Shown in pieces: positions 36,318 to 44,642 of a DNA stretch of 64,000 bases. Position 1 is the first letter of the stretch, and each line of letters opens with the position of its first letter. Both the position numbers and the translations under genes were made by a program. Origin of the DNA: Agrobacterium tumefaciens (GTDB taxonomy: Bacteria > Pseudomonadota > Alphaproteobacteria > Rhizobiales > Rhizobiaceae); NCBI GenBank assembly GCA_017744915.1, contig JAGIAH010000009.1, positions 310,001 through 374,000 of the forward strand, in the 5' to 3' direction. The notes under the pieces were generated by a model. The model was not told the DNA's origin, searched no databases, and saw only the letters and a list, made by a program, of their open reading frames with translations.

Positions 36318-37418
36318 ATGACGAGAACCACGGGCATTTTGGCGGATGGCGCAATCCGGGCGCTGTTTGCGGGCGGCAAGCTGAAAAGCGAGGCCGATCT
36401 CGATGTCGACCAGGTGCAGCCCGCCAGCCTCGATCTCAGGCTCGGTTCGAAGGCCTATCGCGTCCGCGCGAGCTTCATGCCCGGCCCCGGAACCTGTGTC
36501 ATCGACAAGCTCAATCGTCTCAGCCTGCACGAGGTCGATCTCAGCCAGGGCGCGGTGCTGGAAACCGGTTGTGTCTATATCGTTCCCCTGATGGAAAGCC
36601 TTGATCTGCCTGCGGACATGTCGGCCTCGGCCAATCCGAAAAGCTCGACCGGCCGTCTCGACATCTTCACCCGCGTGATGACCGACAATGCGCAGGAATT
36701 CGACAAGATCCCGGCTGGCTATACGGGCCCGCTTTATCTGGAAATCAGCCCGCGCACTTTCCCCATCGTCGTGCGTCGCGGCTCCCGCCTGTCACAGATC
36801 CGCTTCCGCATCGGCCATGCACTTCTCAATGAAAGTGAACTGCTGAAGCTGCACGAGACGGAAACGCTGGTGGCGAGCGAAAACCCGAACGTGACGGGCG
36901 GCGGCATTGCGCTGTCGATCGATCTCAAGGGTTTCGGTGAGAACGGGCTGATCGGCTATCGCGGCAAACATCACACGGCGGTGGTGGATGTCGACAAGAA
37001 GGCCCAGCACGACGTCCTCGATTTCTGGGAGCCGCTCTTTGCCCGCGGCCGTGCGGAACTGATCCTCGATCCCGATGAATTCTATATCCTCGTTTCACGC
37101 GAAGCCGTGCATGTGCCGCCGCTTTATGCCGCCGAAATGACCCCTTTCGATCCGCTGGTGGGCGAATTCCGCGTGCACTATGCCGGCTTCTTCGATCCCG
37201 GCTTCGGCCATGCGCAAGCCGGCGGTACCGGCAGCCGCGCCGTGCTTGAGGTCCGCAGCCACGAAGTGCCCTTCATCCTCGAACACGGCCAGATCGTCGG
37301 CCGTCTGGTTTACGAGCACATGTTTGAGAAACCGGAGGGTCTCTATGGCACTGGCCTCGGCTCCAATTATCAGGCCCAGGGGCTGAAGCTCTCCAAGCAT
37401 TTTCGCGCCGAACAATGA
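36318..37418 (+). CDS. dcd: 2'-deoxycytidine 5'-triphosphate deaminase (double-length)
   Basis: A 366-residue protein with two dCTP-deaminase/dUTPase-like halves. Half 1 (about residues 10-175) has QPASLDLRLGSKAYRV, SANPKSSTGRLDIFTRV and GPLYLEISPRTFPI. Half 2 (about 185-365) has GLIGYRGKHHTAVVD, and the GEFRVHYAGFFDPGFG segment is the second motif III equivalent. The fused form is typical of alphaproteobacteria, whereas E. coli Dcd is a 193-residue single domain. Three near-by ATG codons exist; 36318 has the best spacing to GGA. It converts dCTP to dUTP for thymidylate supply. Confidence 0.85.
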   Translation: MTRTTGILADGAIRALFAGGKLKSEADLDVDQVQPASLDLRLGSKAYRVRASFMPGPGTCVIDKLNRLSLHEVDLSQGAVLETGCVYIVPLMESLDLPADMSASANPKSSTGRLDIFTRVMTDNAQEFDKIPAGYTGPLYLEISPRTFPIVVRRGSRLSQIRFRIGHALLNESELLKLHETETLVASENPNVTGGGIALSIDLKGFGENGLIGYRGKHHTAVVDVDKKAQHDVLDFWEPLFARGRAELILDPDEFYILVSREAVHVPPLYAAEMTPFDPLVGEFRVHYAGFFDPGFGHAQAGGTGSRAVLEVRSHEVPFILEHGQIVGRLVYEHMFEKPEGLYGTGLGSNYQAQGLKLSKHFRAEQ

Positions 37419-37471
37419 ACCCGGCGGGTGCTTGACACCCGCTCGGAACTATCCGATGTCTTAGTCCGCGC

Positions 37472-37545
37472 GCGGGTGTAGCTCAATGGTAGAGCAGCAG
37501 CTTCCCAAGCTGAATACGAGGGTTCGATTCCCTTCACCCGCTCCA
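37472..37545 (+). tRNA. tRNA-Gly (anticodon CCC)
   Basis: A 74-nt cloverleaf beginning GCGGGTGTAGCTCAATGG and ending CACCCGCT-CCA (CCA encoded). Anticodon loop CTTCCCAAG reads GGG. Acceptor stem GCGGGTG/CACCCGC is perfect. Confidence 0.96.
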
Positions 37546-37581
37546 GCGACCTTTCCAACAGGAACAATGACGTCCAATAGG

Positions 37582-37601
37582 CGCTGATTTTTCAGCGTTT
37601 T
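37582..37601 (+). terminator. Terminator after tRNA-Gly
   Basis: CGCTGA-TTTT-TCAGCG followed by TTTT, 36 bp after the tRNA. Confidence 0.6.
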
Positions 37602-37993
37602 CACCTGGCGCGTGCAAATAGTGAAATTCAGCGTTTTTCGGACATCGAAAAACGCGAGCGAGGGAGGCCGCGCCGGAAATTTGCGGGCAACTCTCGCTAC
37701 CTTCGGTCAAGTGTTTCGGCACGCTATTGCAACGGCGGGGTGGAGAAGGACCTGACGGGAGTTCCGGCGCAGGACGCGGAGAAAAGTTGTGCGATCACCG
37801 TCGAGATAAAAGCAGGACGGTAACAGCGCTCAATGCACGGCACGATATGGGCATCGCCACAGATGGCGGCAGCCTGCTTTCAGGCACGGAATCGACCTGC
37901 CAGCGGATATTCGGCCTATAACCGTCTATTCCATCTATCGACTTGGTTCTTCTCTTTTTGACCCAACGTGCATGCCACCATTATCTGTGGGGT

Positions 37994-38035
37994 CGCTATA
38001 CCTGCTTCGAGCGACCGCTCGAAGCAGGTATAGCG
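37994..38035. repeat. Perfect 20-bp inverted repeat with 2-bp loop
   Basis: Left arm 37994-38013 starts CGCTATACCTGC and is exactly reverse-complemented by 38016-38035, leaving only AC between. It lies 107 bp downstream (minus strand) of the octapeptide-repeat gene. No T tract on either side, so it is not a standard terminator. Confidence 0.75.
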
Positions 38036-38142
38036 GATGGTCCCATTCCTTGATTGGCTAGGCGCTTAACGAGATCTCGATCCACGCGCAATGATCTTCC
38101 AACAAGAATAACAGTCTCCACCGCGCGTCTCATGCGCGAAAA

Positions 38143-41100
38143 TCAGACGTCCAGATAGGACAAAATGGCTGCAGCGACGCTCGGCTCATCGGTTGAAGTG
38201 GAGGACGCGATACTCTGGGCGGGGCTGTCTGCCAGTTCGTCGCTATTCAGTGCCGCCACCTGCGTCGGCGTCATGGCGGCGATCTGGCCTGGAGTGAAGG
38301 CGGCCGCCTGGGAGGCCGTCAAGGCGGCGAGCGCACTGGTGCTCAGTCCGGAGATCGCGTTTGAACTCAAGCTGATGATCTGCTCGGTGGAAAATGCGGC
38401 GAGGTCGTCTCCGCCAAGCGCCGCTGCCTGCATTGATTTAAGGGCAGCGACCTGTGAAATTGACAGCGCGCCGATTTGCGCAGAACCCATTGCTGCCACC
38501 TGGCCGTAACCCAGCGAAGCGACCTGGCTTGTCGTCAAAGCGGCTATCTCCTCAGACGACAGGGACGCTACAACGGTGGCGGACAGGCCCCTGATCGCCG
38601 TCGAACTGATCGCGGCGAGTTCTTCGGTCGAGAATGTTTTCAGACCCTCTATCGTCAGCCCGGAAAGCGCGGACGAACTCAGTGCGGCGATCTGGCCGGT
38701 GGAGAGCGCCTGGATCTGGTCCTTGCCGAGAGCGCTGATCTGGTCACCGGTCAATCCGGCGACGCCCGCTGTACTCAAGGCTGCAACCTCGGAGGACGAA
38801 AGGATGGCGATGAAGGTCGTAGACAATCCCTTTATCGCGCTCGGGCCGATTGCGGCGAGCTCCTCCGGCGAGAAGGTGTCCAGCATGGCCGCAGACAGGC
38901 CCTTAAGCGCATCCGAACTCAATGATGCTATGTGACCGGCGGAGAATGCTTCGACCTGCCCAACACTCATTGCGCTGGTCTGTGCGCTGCCAAGGCCTGC
39001 CACAGCCTTGGCGTCCAGAGCGGCGATCTGGCTTGTTGAAAACGAGGCGATGTCGGCGGTATTCAGTGCCGCAATCTGTCTGGCGGTAAGCGCGCCGACT
39101 TGCGCGTTGGTCAGGGCACCCACTTGACCGCTGGTCAAGGCGTCGACCTGTCCGGTGCTCAGGCCCGCTATTGCTGCGGTGCTGAGTGCCGCGGTCTGCG
39201 CCGCCGTCAGCGACGCGATAGTCTCTGCCGACAAGCCCGCGATCGCACTCATGCCGATTGCAGCCAGTTCTGTGGTGGTGAAGGTGTTCAGATCATCGGT
39301 GCTCAGCGCCGCCAGCTGTGTTGAGTTGAGCGCGCCAATCTGGGCGCTTGTCAGAGCGCTCACCTGATGGGTGCTGAGGGCTGCGATCTGATCGGTGGTC
39401 AGGCCAGCTATGCCTGCCGTCCCGAGGGCAGCAATCTGGGTTGCTGAGAGCAAGCCTATATCTGCTGTGCTCAGCGCCGCAATCTGTTTGGAGGTGAGGG
39501 CGCCGACCTGGGCGCTGCTCAGGGCATCCACCTGATCGGTGCTAAGTGCGTCAATCTGGCCTGCGGTCAGGCTTGCTATTGCAGCCGTTCCCAAGGCCGC
39601 GATCTGACCCGTCGTCAGCGAGGCAATCGCTGCTGTCGACAAGCCCGGGATTGCATTCGAGCTAATTGCGGTCAGCTCAGCGGTTGTGAACGTGCTTAGA
39701 GCATCGGGGCCAAGGGCGGTAATCTGTTTCGAGCTGAGAGCGCCGATCTGGGCACTGGTCAGAGCTTCCACCTGGTCGATGTTGAGGGCCGCGATCTGAT
39801 CCGCCGTCAGGCCCGTTATGCCTGCAGTGCCGAGGGAGGCGATCTGGGTCGACGAGAGCGAGGCGATGTCGTCCGTGCTCAGCGCCGCGATCTGTTTGGA
39901 GGTGAGGGCGCTGACCTGGGTGTTGGTCAGGGCGGCCATTTGATCGGGCTCGAGTGCTGCGATCTGATCATTGGTCATGCCCGATACCGCTGTCGCGCTT
40001 AGTGCTGCAATCTGCGCAGTCGTCAGCGAGGCGATTGTAGCTGTCGACAGGCCCGGGATCGCATTCGAACTGATTGCAGCCAGCTCGGCGGTGGTGAAGG
40101 TACTCAACTCACCAGTATCGAAAATTGCAATCTGTTTCGAGCTGAGCGCACCGATCTGGGCGCTGGTCAGAGCCTCGACCTGATCGCTGGTGAGGGCCGC
40201 AATTTGATCGGTGGTCAGACCTGACATGCCCGCAGCACTGAGCGCGGCGATCTGGGTTGCCGAGAGCGAGGCGATGTCATCCGTGCTCAGCACTCCGATC
40301 TGCCTGGAGGTGAGGGCACTGATCTGGACACTGGTGAGGGCCTCCATCTGACCGCTGGTGAGGGCGGCGACCTGTCCGGTGCTCAGTCCAGCAATGGCAG
40401 ACTTACTCAGCGCTGCGATCTGGGCTGCTGTTAGCGAAGCGATCGTTGCTGTCGATAGGCCCTGGATCGTGCTGGGGCTGATCGCCGCAATGTCCTTGGT
40501 GGAGAAGGTTGCAATGTCGTCCGCGCTGAGTGCCGCGATCTGTTTTGCGCTAAGAGCGCCCACCTGGGCGGTGGTTAAGGCCTCGACCTGAGCGGTACTC
40601 AAGGCGGCGATCTGTGCAGTACTCAGGACACTGATGCTTTGCGTGTTCAGAGCCGATATCTGACTTGCTGCCATGGAGGCTATTGTCTCAGCGGACAAAC
40701 CCTGGATCGCACTGGAACTGATCGCCGCAATGTCCTTGGTCGAGAAGGTTGCAATGTCGTCCGTGCTCAGGGCCGCGATCTGTTTTGCGCTGAGAGCGCT
40801 GACCTGTGCATTGGTCAACGCTGCCACCTGGGCGGTACTCAAAGCGGCGATCTGTGCGGTGCTCAGCGCATTGATGCTTTCCATATTCAGGGCCGCAATC
40901 TGAGCTGTCGTCAGGGAGGCTATGGTCTCTGCCGACAATCCCGGGATAGCCTTCGAACTGATGGCGGCAATCTCCCTAAGTGTGAATTTCGCCAGACCGT
41001 CCGGTCCCAGCGCCGAAACCTGCGTGGCGTCGAGATTGAGGACCTGTGCGCTCGTCAGCGCTTCTGCCTGACTGGCGCTGAAAGCCGCCAGTTGCCGGGA

Positions 41101-43017
41101 GCTCAGTCCCGCAATGCCCGCGGCGCTCAGGGAGGCGATCTGGGCTTTTGACAGAGCCGCTATGTCATCTGTGCTCAGGGCGGCAATTTGCGCCGAGCTC
41201 AGGCTTGCTATCTGCTTGGTCGACAGGCGCGAAATCTGATCAGTGCTCAAAGCGCCGATCTGGTTGCTCGAAAGTCCCGAGACGCTGGAGGCGCTGATTG
41301 CCGCAATCTGGATTGCGGAAAGCGACGCTATGGTGTCCGTGCTCATTGCCGCAATCTGTCCCGAGCTGAGAATCCCGATCTGGACGGTGGTCAAGGCCGA
41401 AAACTGACCGGCGTTCAAGGCTGCAATCTGATCGGTGGTCAGACCCTTGATGCCCGCTACGCTTAACATGGCGGTTTGGCTGGTTGACAGAACCGTAATA
41501 TCGTTGTCCAGGGCTGCAACTTGTGCCGCACTCAATGTCTTAAGCTGCGCGGCGGAGAGAAGGCCGACCTGGTTGCCGCTCAGGGCTTCAATCTGATCGG
41601 TCGTCAGGCCTGTTATCGCATTGGTGCTGAGGGCCGCGATCTGGCCATTTGTAAGTGCCGCAATGACATCCGTGCTCAAGCCCGGCACGGCTTTATTTGT
41701 GATTGCTGCTATATCGGCGGTCGAGAATGTCGCCAGGTCCTCCACACTCAAGGCCGCGAGTTGTGTCGAAGTCAGTGCTCTCACCTGTGCCGAGGACAGA
41801 GCCTCGGCCTGATCGGTGCTCAAGGCTTCGATCTGATCGACTGTCAGGCTTGCGATCGCGCTGATACTCAGAGCGGCAATCTGAGCAGTCGACAGGGTGT
41901 CTATCTGGTCAGCGAAGGCCTGGAACTGTGCTGCGCCGAGGGCACTCAACTGGGCGGTCGTCAATACAGCGATCTGATCTGAGCTGAGCGCGGCGATCGC
42001 CGCAGTGCTCAAGCGGAGTATTGCTTTAGCCGTAATTGCGGCGATATCGGCGGTGGAGAATGTCGCTATATCTTCGGCGCCAAGGGCCGCAAGTTGCGTC
42101 GCACTCAGCGACGTCACCTGCGCCGGCGAGAGGGCTTCGATCTGGCGCGTGCTCAAGGCCGCGATCTGCGTCGTTTTGAGTGCGGCAATCTGAGCCGTCG
42201 TCAACGCGGCGATCTGATCGGGGCTCAAGACTTCGATCTGGCTGGTCGTCAGGGTCGCAACCGCGCCCGTGTTCAGGGCAGCGGTCTGACCTGAGCTAAG
42301 CCCTGCGATCACCTCCGTGCTAAGGCCCAATACGGCTCTGCCCGTAATTGCCGCGATATCGGCGGTGGAGAAGGTTGCTATGTCCTCCGCACTCAAGGCC
42401 GCGAGTTGCATCGAATTCAACACCTTGACCTGTATCGGAGACAGGGCTTCGACCTGATCCGGTCTCAAGGCCGCGATTTGAGTGGTCGTCAGACTTGCTA
42501 TTGCGCTCGTGCTGAGGGCAGCGATCTGTTCTGGGGTAAGCTCCGTTATCGCTTCCGTGCTCAAGCCTGGCATGGCTTTAGCCTTGATCGCTGCAATGTC
42601 TGCGGTCGAGAAGGTTGCGATATCCTGCGCGCTCAGAGCGGCAAGTTGGGTCGCGTTGAGGGCACCCACCTGGGATGAGGTCAAAGCCTCGACCTGATCT
42701 GTGGTCAGGGCATCAAGCTGCGTGGCGGTGAGTGCGGAAATCTGCCCCGTATTGAGACTGGTGATGGCGTATTGATCGAGGATGTTCAGTTGATCCAGCG
42801 TCAAACCAACTATGGCGCCTTGCGAAATGGCGCTCAACTGTCGGGAATCGAGAACTTTGACATCCTCTGTATCCAATGCTGCAAGCTGAGCCGAGGAGAG
42901 GGATCTGATCTGAGCCGTGGAAAGCGATGCCACGTCTTCGGTCGTCCAGGCTGCGACCGCCGCTGTCGAAAGATATTTGATCTGATTGACATTCAGGGAA
43001 GAAATAATCGACGTCAT
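38143..43017 (-). CDS. Giant octapeptide-repeat protein, function unknown
   Basis: A 1624-residue protein from ATG 43017 (AGGA about 11 bases upstream). After MTSIIS, residues 7-1596 are, by hand count, 199 tandem octads with consensus [A/S/G]-L-[S/T]-[T/S/A]-x-Q-[I/V]-[A/E/G]; only two units have seven residues (AFADQID and ALDNDIT), and no non-repeat domain interrupts. Units such as ATFSTADIAAI-type F/D variants mark ends of higher-order blocks: two of 10 octads (40462-40941) then four of 17 octads (136 aa, 408 bp; 38830-40461). The last 28 residues (SPAQSIASSTSTDEP, ending ILSYLDV) are non-repetitive. There is no signal peptide, no cysteine, one Trp, and few basic residues. S/T-x-x-Q looks like a helix N-capping box, suggesting a solenoid of very short helices. 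Secretion by a type I system is a guess from the acidic composition and hydrophobic C-terminus. I recognise no named family. Confidence 0.85.
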   Translation of the reverse strand: MTSIISSLNVNQIKYLSTAAVAAWTTEDVASLSTAQIRSLSSAQLAALDTEDVKVLDSRQLSAISQGAIVGLTLDQLNILDQYAITSLNTGQISALTATQLDALTTDQVEALTSSQVGALNATQLAALSAQDIATFSTADIAAIKAKAMPGLSTEAITELTPEQIAALSTSAIASLTTTQIAALRPDQVEALSPIQVKVLNSMQLAALSAEDIATFSTADIAAITGRAVLGLSTEVIAGLSSGQTAALNTGAVATLTTSQIEVLSPDQIAALTTAQIAALKTTQIAALSTRQIEALSPAQVTSLSATQLAALGAEDIATFSTADIAAITAKAILRLSTAAIAALSSDQIAVLTTAQLSALGAAQFQAFADQIDTLSTAQIAALSISAIASLTVDQIEALSTDQAEALSSAQVRALTSTQLAALSVEDLATFSTADIAAITNKAVPGLSTDVIAALTNGQIAALSTNAITGLTTDQIEALSGNQVGLLSAAQLKTLSAAQVAALDNDITVLSTSQTAMLSVAGIKGLTTDQIAALNAGQFSALTTVQIGILSSGQIAAMSTDTIASLSAIQIAAISASSVSGLSSNQIGALSTDQISRLSTKQIASLSSAQIAALSTDDIAALSKAQIASLSAAGIAGLSSRQLAAFSASQAEALTSAQVLNLDATQVSALGPDGLAKFTLREIAAISSKAIPGLSAETIASLTTAQIAALNMESINALSTAQIAALSTAQVAALTNAQVSALSAKQIAALSTDDIATFSTKDIAAISSSAIQGLSAETIASMAASQISALNTQSISVLSTAQIAALSTAQVEALTTAQVGALSAKQIAALSADDIATFSTKDIAAISPSTIQGLSTATIASLTAAQIAALSKSAIAGLSTGQVAALTSGQMEALTSVQISALTSRQIGVLSTDDIASLSATQIAALSAAGMSGLTTDQIAALTSDQVEALTSAQIGALSSKQIAIFDTGELSTFTTAELAAISSNAIPGLSTATIASLTTAQIAALSATAVSGMTNDQIAALEPDQMAALTNTQVSALTSKQIAALSTDDIASLSSTQIASLGTAGITGLTADQIAALNIDQVEALTSAQIGALSSKQITALGPDALSTFTTAELTAISSNAIPGLSTAAIASLTTGQIAALGTAAIASLTAGQIDALSTDQVDALSSAQVGALTSKQIAALSTADIGLLSATQIAALGTAGIAGLTTDQIAALSTHQVSALTSAQIGALNSTQLAALSTDDLNTFTTTELAAIGMSAIAGLSAETIASLTAAQTAALSTAAIAGLSTGQVDALTSGQVGALTNAQVGALTARQIAALNTADIASFSTSQIAALDAKAVAGLGSAQTSAMSVGQVEAFSAGHIASLSSDALKGLSAAMLDTFSPEELAAIGPSAIKGLSTTFIAILSSSEVAALSTAGVAGLTGDQISALGKDQIQALSTGQIAALSSSALSGLTIEGLKTFSTEELAAISSTAIRGLSATVVASLSSEEIAALTTSQVASLGYGQVAAMGSAQIGALSISQVAALKSMQAAALGGDDLAAFSTEQIISLSSNAISGLSTSALAALTASQAAAFTPGQIAAMTPTQVAALNSDELADSPAQSIASSTSTDEPSVAAAILSYLDV
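38830..40461 (-). repeat. Four tandem 408-bp (17-octad) super-repeats
   Basis: Blocks at 40054-40461, 39646-40053, 39238-39645 and 38830-39237 each start GLSTATIA/GLSTAAIA/GLSAETIA and end AISSNAIP, AISSNAIP, AIGMSAIA, AIGPSAIK. Within each, the penultimate octads shift from S/T-x-x-Q to TFTTAEL-type units. Divergence increases toward the C-terminus (lowest coordinates). Confidence 0.8.
40462..40941 (-). repeat. Two tandem 240-bp (10-octad) super-repeats
   Basis: Two consecutive blocks begin GLSAETIA and finish TFSTKDIA-AISxSxIQ. They look like a 17-octad block lacking seven central units, or the ancestral form from which the longer block grew. Confidence 0.75.
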
Positions 43018-43355
43018 GTCTGAAAAATCCTAAAGGTTGAGTCCAACCTCTCAACAGCCAACGGATGATTTCCTTGCCCAAGCCCCGAAGCGCATCGGCT
43101 CAAGTCCACCAATTTGTAAAGGTTGAGTACGCAATCGGGCTTGCCTGAACCTGAAGTTGTTAAGTTCTGCCGATCTCGGTTGCGATATATTCTCGAAACG
43201 TTTCAGGGCGCCGACGAGCGAACGGAGGCCGAGGAAAGCCGCGCCATATCGGGACGGATTCGCTCTTGGCAGCCGCGTAAATATGCAATTTTGCTTGACT
43301 ACGATTAAATTGCACGTAATAGTTGATGCAGACGTAGCATTTTGGGATGGGTGTT
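43018..43355. other. Divergent spacer octapeptide-repeat gene / aqpZ
   Basis: 338 bp without a gene. A 12-bp direct repeat TAAAGGTTGAGT occurs at 43031-43042 and 43117-43128, 86 bp apart, upstream of the repeat-protein start; it may be a regulator site. Confidence 0.5.
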
Positions 43356-44081
43356 ATGAGTCGCAAGCTTCTTTCGGAATTTCTGGGTACTTTCTGGCTC
43401 GTGTTCGGGGGCTGCGGCAGTGCGGTTTTTGCCGCCGCTTTTCCTGAGCTCGGCATTGGTTTCCTTGGTGTCGCTTTCGCTTTTGGCCTGACGGTTCTGA
43501 CCATGGCCTATGCGGTTGGCGGTATTTCAGGCGGTCATTTCAATCCGGCGGTTTCCGTCGGTCTCACCGTTGCCGGCAAATTCCCGGCAGCGAGCCTCGT
43601 GCCCTATATTGTGGCGCAGGTTCTGGGCGCGGTCGTCGCGGCCGCGGCGCTTTATGTCATCCTCACCGGCAAGGCGGGGGCTGAAATCGGCGGTTTTGCC
43701 GCCAATGGTTATGGCGAACATTCTCCGGGTGGATATTCGCTCGTATCGGCGCTGCTGATCGAGGTTATCCTGACGGCGTTTTTCCTGATCGTCATTCTGG
43801 GGTCGACGCATGGCAGGGTTCCGGCCGGCTTCGCGCCGATCGCCATCGGTCTTGCCCTTACCCTTATTCATCTGATTTCCATTCCGGTCACCAACACATC
43901 GGTCAATCCGGCCCGCTCGACGGGGCAGGCCTTGTTCGTGGGCGGGTGGGCGCTGCAGCAACTCTGGCTGTTCTGGCTCGCTCCGATCCTTGGCGGCGCC
44001 ATTGGCGCTGTGGTCTGGAAAATTTTCGGCGAGGAAGAAAAGACCGGCCATGCCGGTTCTGTCCAGCCCGCGCAGACCTGA
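43356..44081 (+). CDS. aqpZ: Aquaporin Z
   Basis: A 241-residue six-helix water channel. Both NPA half-helices are present, HFNPAVS in the first half and SVNPARS in the second, with the N-terminal [16 protein letters not shown] signature of AqpZ. The selectivity-filter Arg follows the second NPA. Start at 43356 (GGGATGG upstream) is preferred to 43347. It carries water across the inner membrane. Divergent from the repeat protein; a small glycine-rich gene follows 52 bp downstream. Confidence 0.94.
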   Translation: MSRKLLSEFLGTFWLVFGGCGSAVFAAAFPELGIGFLGVAFAFGLTVLTMAYAVGGISGGHFNPAVSVGLTVAGKFPAASLVPYIVAQVLGAVVAAAALYVILTGKAGAEIGGFAANGYGEHSPGGYSLVSALLIEVILTAFFLIVILGSTHGRVPAGFAPIAIGLALTLIHLISIPVTNTSVNPARSTGQALFVGGWALQQLWLFWLAPILGGAIGAVVWKIFGEEEKTGHAGSVQPAQT

Positions 44082-44133
44082 ATAAGAGGCTTTGTTTTCC
44101 CGAATGGTCGGGGAAACGACTGAGGAGGATGAC

Positions 44134-44427
44134 ATGGATCTTGCTTCGATATTGGCCCAGATCGTCGGTGGTGCGGTTGGCGGCACGGCCGGCGGAAAGA
44201 TAGTGAAAGATTCCGATCTTGGTTCGCTCGGTAACCTGATTGCCGGCGCCATTGGCGGCGTCGGTGGCGGAACCGTGCTTGGATCGCTGCTTGGGGCGGC
44301 CGGAGATGCGGCAGCAGGCGGTGTGGATATCGGCGCTATTGCCGGTCAGCTCGTTGGCGGCGGTGTCGGTGGTCTGATCGTCCAGATCATCGTCGGCCTG
44401 ATCAAGAACAAGCTCGTCGCCAGATAA
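44134..44427 (+). CDS. Glycine-rich small membrane-associated protein
   Basis: A 97-residue protein with GAGGAGGA before its ATG. The sequence is rich in Gly, Ala, Val and Ile with GxxxG spacing (IVGGAVGGTAGGKIV, LIAGAIGGVGGGTVLGSLLG, QLVGGGVGGLIVQII), a glycine-zipper-like pattern suited to membrane insertion or oligomerisation. No signal peptide. Function unknown. It sits in an apparent unit with aqpZ and ends before a terminator at 44461. Confidence 0.72.
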   Translation: MDLASILAQIVGGAVGGTAGGKIVKDSDLGSLGNLIAGAIGGVGGGTVLGSLLGAAGDAAAGGVDIGAIAGQLVGGGVGGLIVQIIVGLIKNKLVAR

Positions 44428-44460
44428 AGCCGTTCGGTCGCTTGATCATGGAATGACGGA

Positions 44461-44498
44461 CCTTGCCGGAGGAGGAGCTTCGTTCGGCAAGGCGTTTT
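44461..44498 (+). terminator. Terminator after the glycine-rich gene
   Basis: CCTTGCCG / CGGCAAGG with a 16-base loop followed by CGTTTT. Confidence 0.6.
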
Positions 44499-44642
44499 GA
44501 TATTGCATATGTCGATGGTTGCGGCATGCAAGGTCTGAAGCGCCTTGCAAATGATCGTGTTGTGCGCCGCAAGTGCAAAGAGGCCCGTGAGGCTGGCCAC
44601 AAGAGGCATCGGGACCGCGTGGTTGCTATTGTGGATGCCGGG

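Larger units (their letters stand above)
37546..38142. other. Gene-poor spacer between tRNA-Gly and the octapeptide-repeat gene
   Basis: About 600 bp with no convincing gene. It holds the tRNA terminator, an inverted repeat GCGTTTTTCG-GACAT-CGAAAAACGC at 37631-37655, and a perfect 2x20-bp hairpin at 37994-38035. No integrase remnant and no direct repeat of the tRNA 3' end was found. Confidence 0.55.

Noticed and set aside
37472-38142. Genomic-island boundary at tRNA-Gly
   Set aside because: No integrase gene, and no direct repeat of the tRNA 3' end was found in the window; the repeat gene beside it is not enough evidence of an island.
38500-42700. Many plus-strand short frames rich in Arg/Gly/Cys opposite the octad protein
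   Set aside because: They follow from the repetitive DNA read in other frames and have no ribosome sites.
38143-43017. Reading the 24-bp periodic DNA as a CRISPR or minisatellite array
   Set aside because: There are no identical repeats with unique spacers; the periodicity follows the octapeptide code of one long open frame, with synonymous and conservative changes between units.
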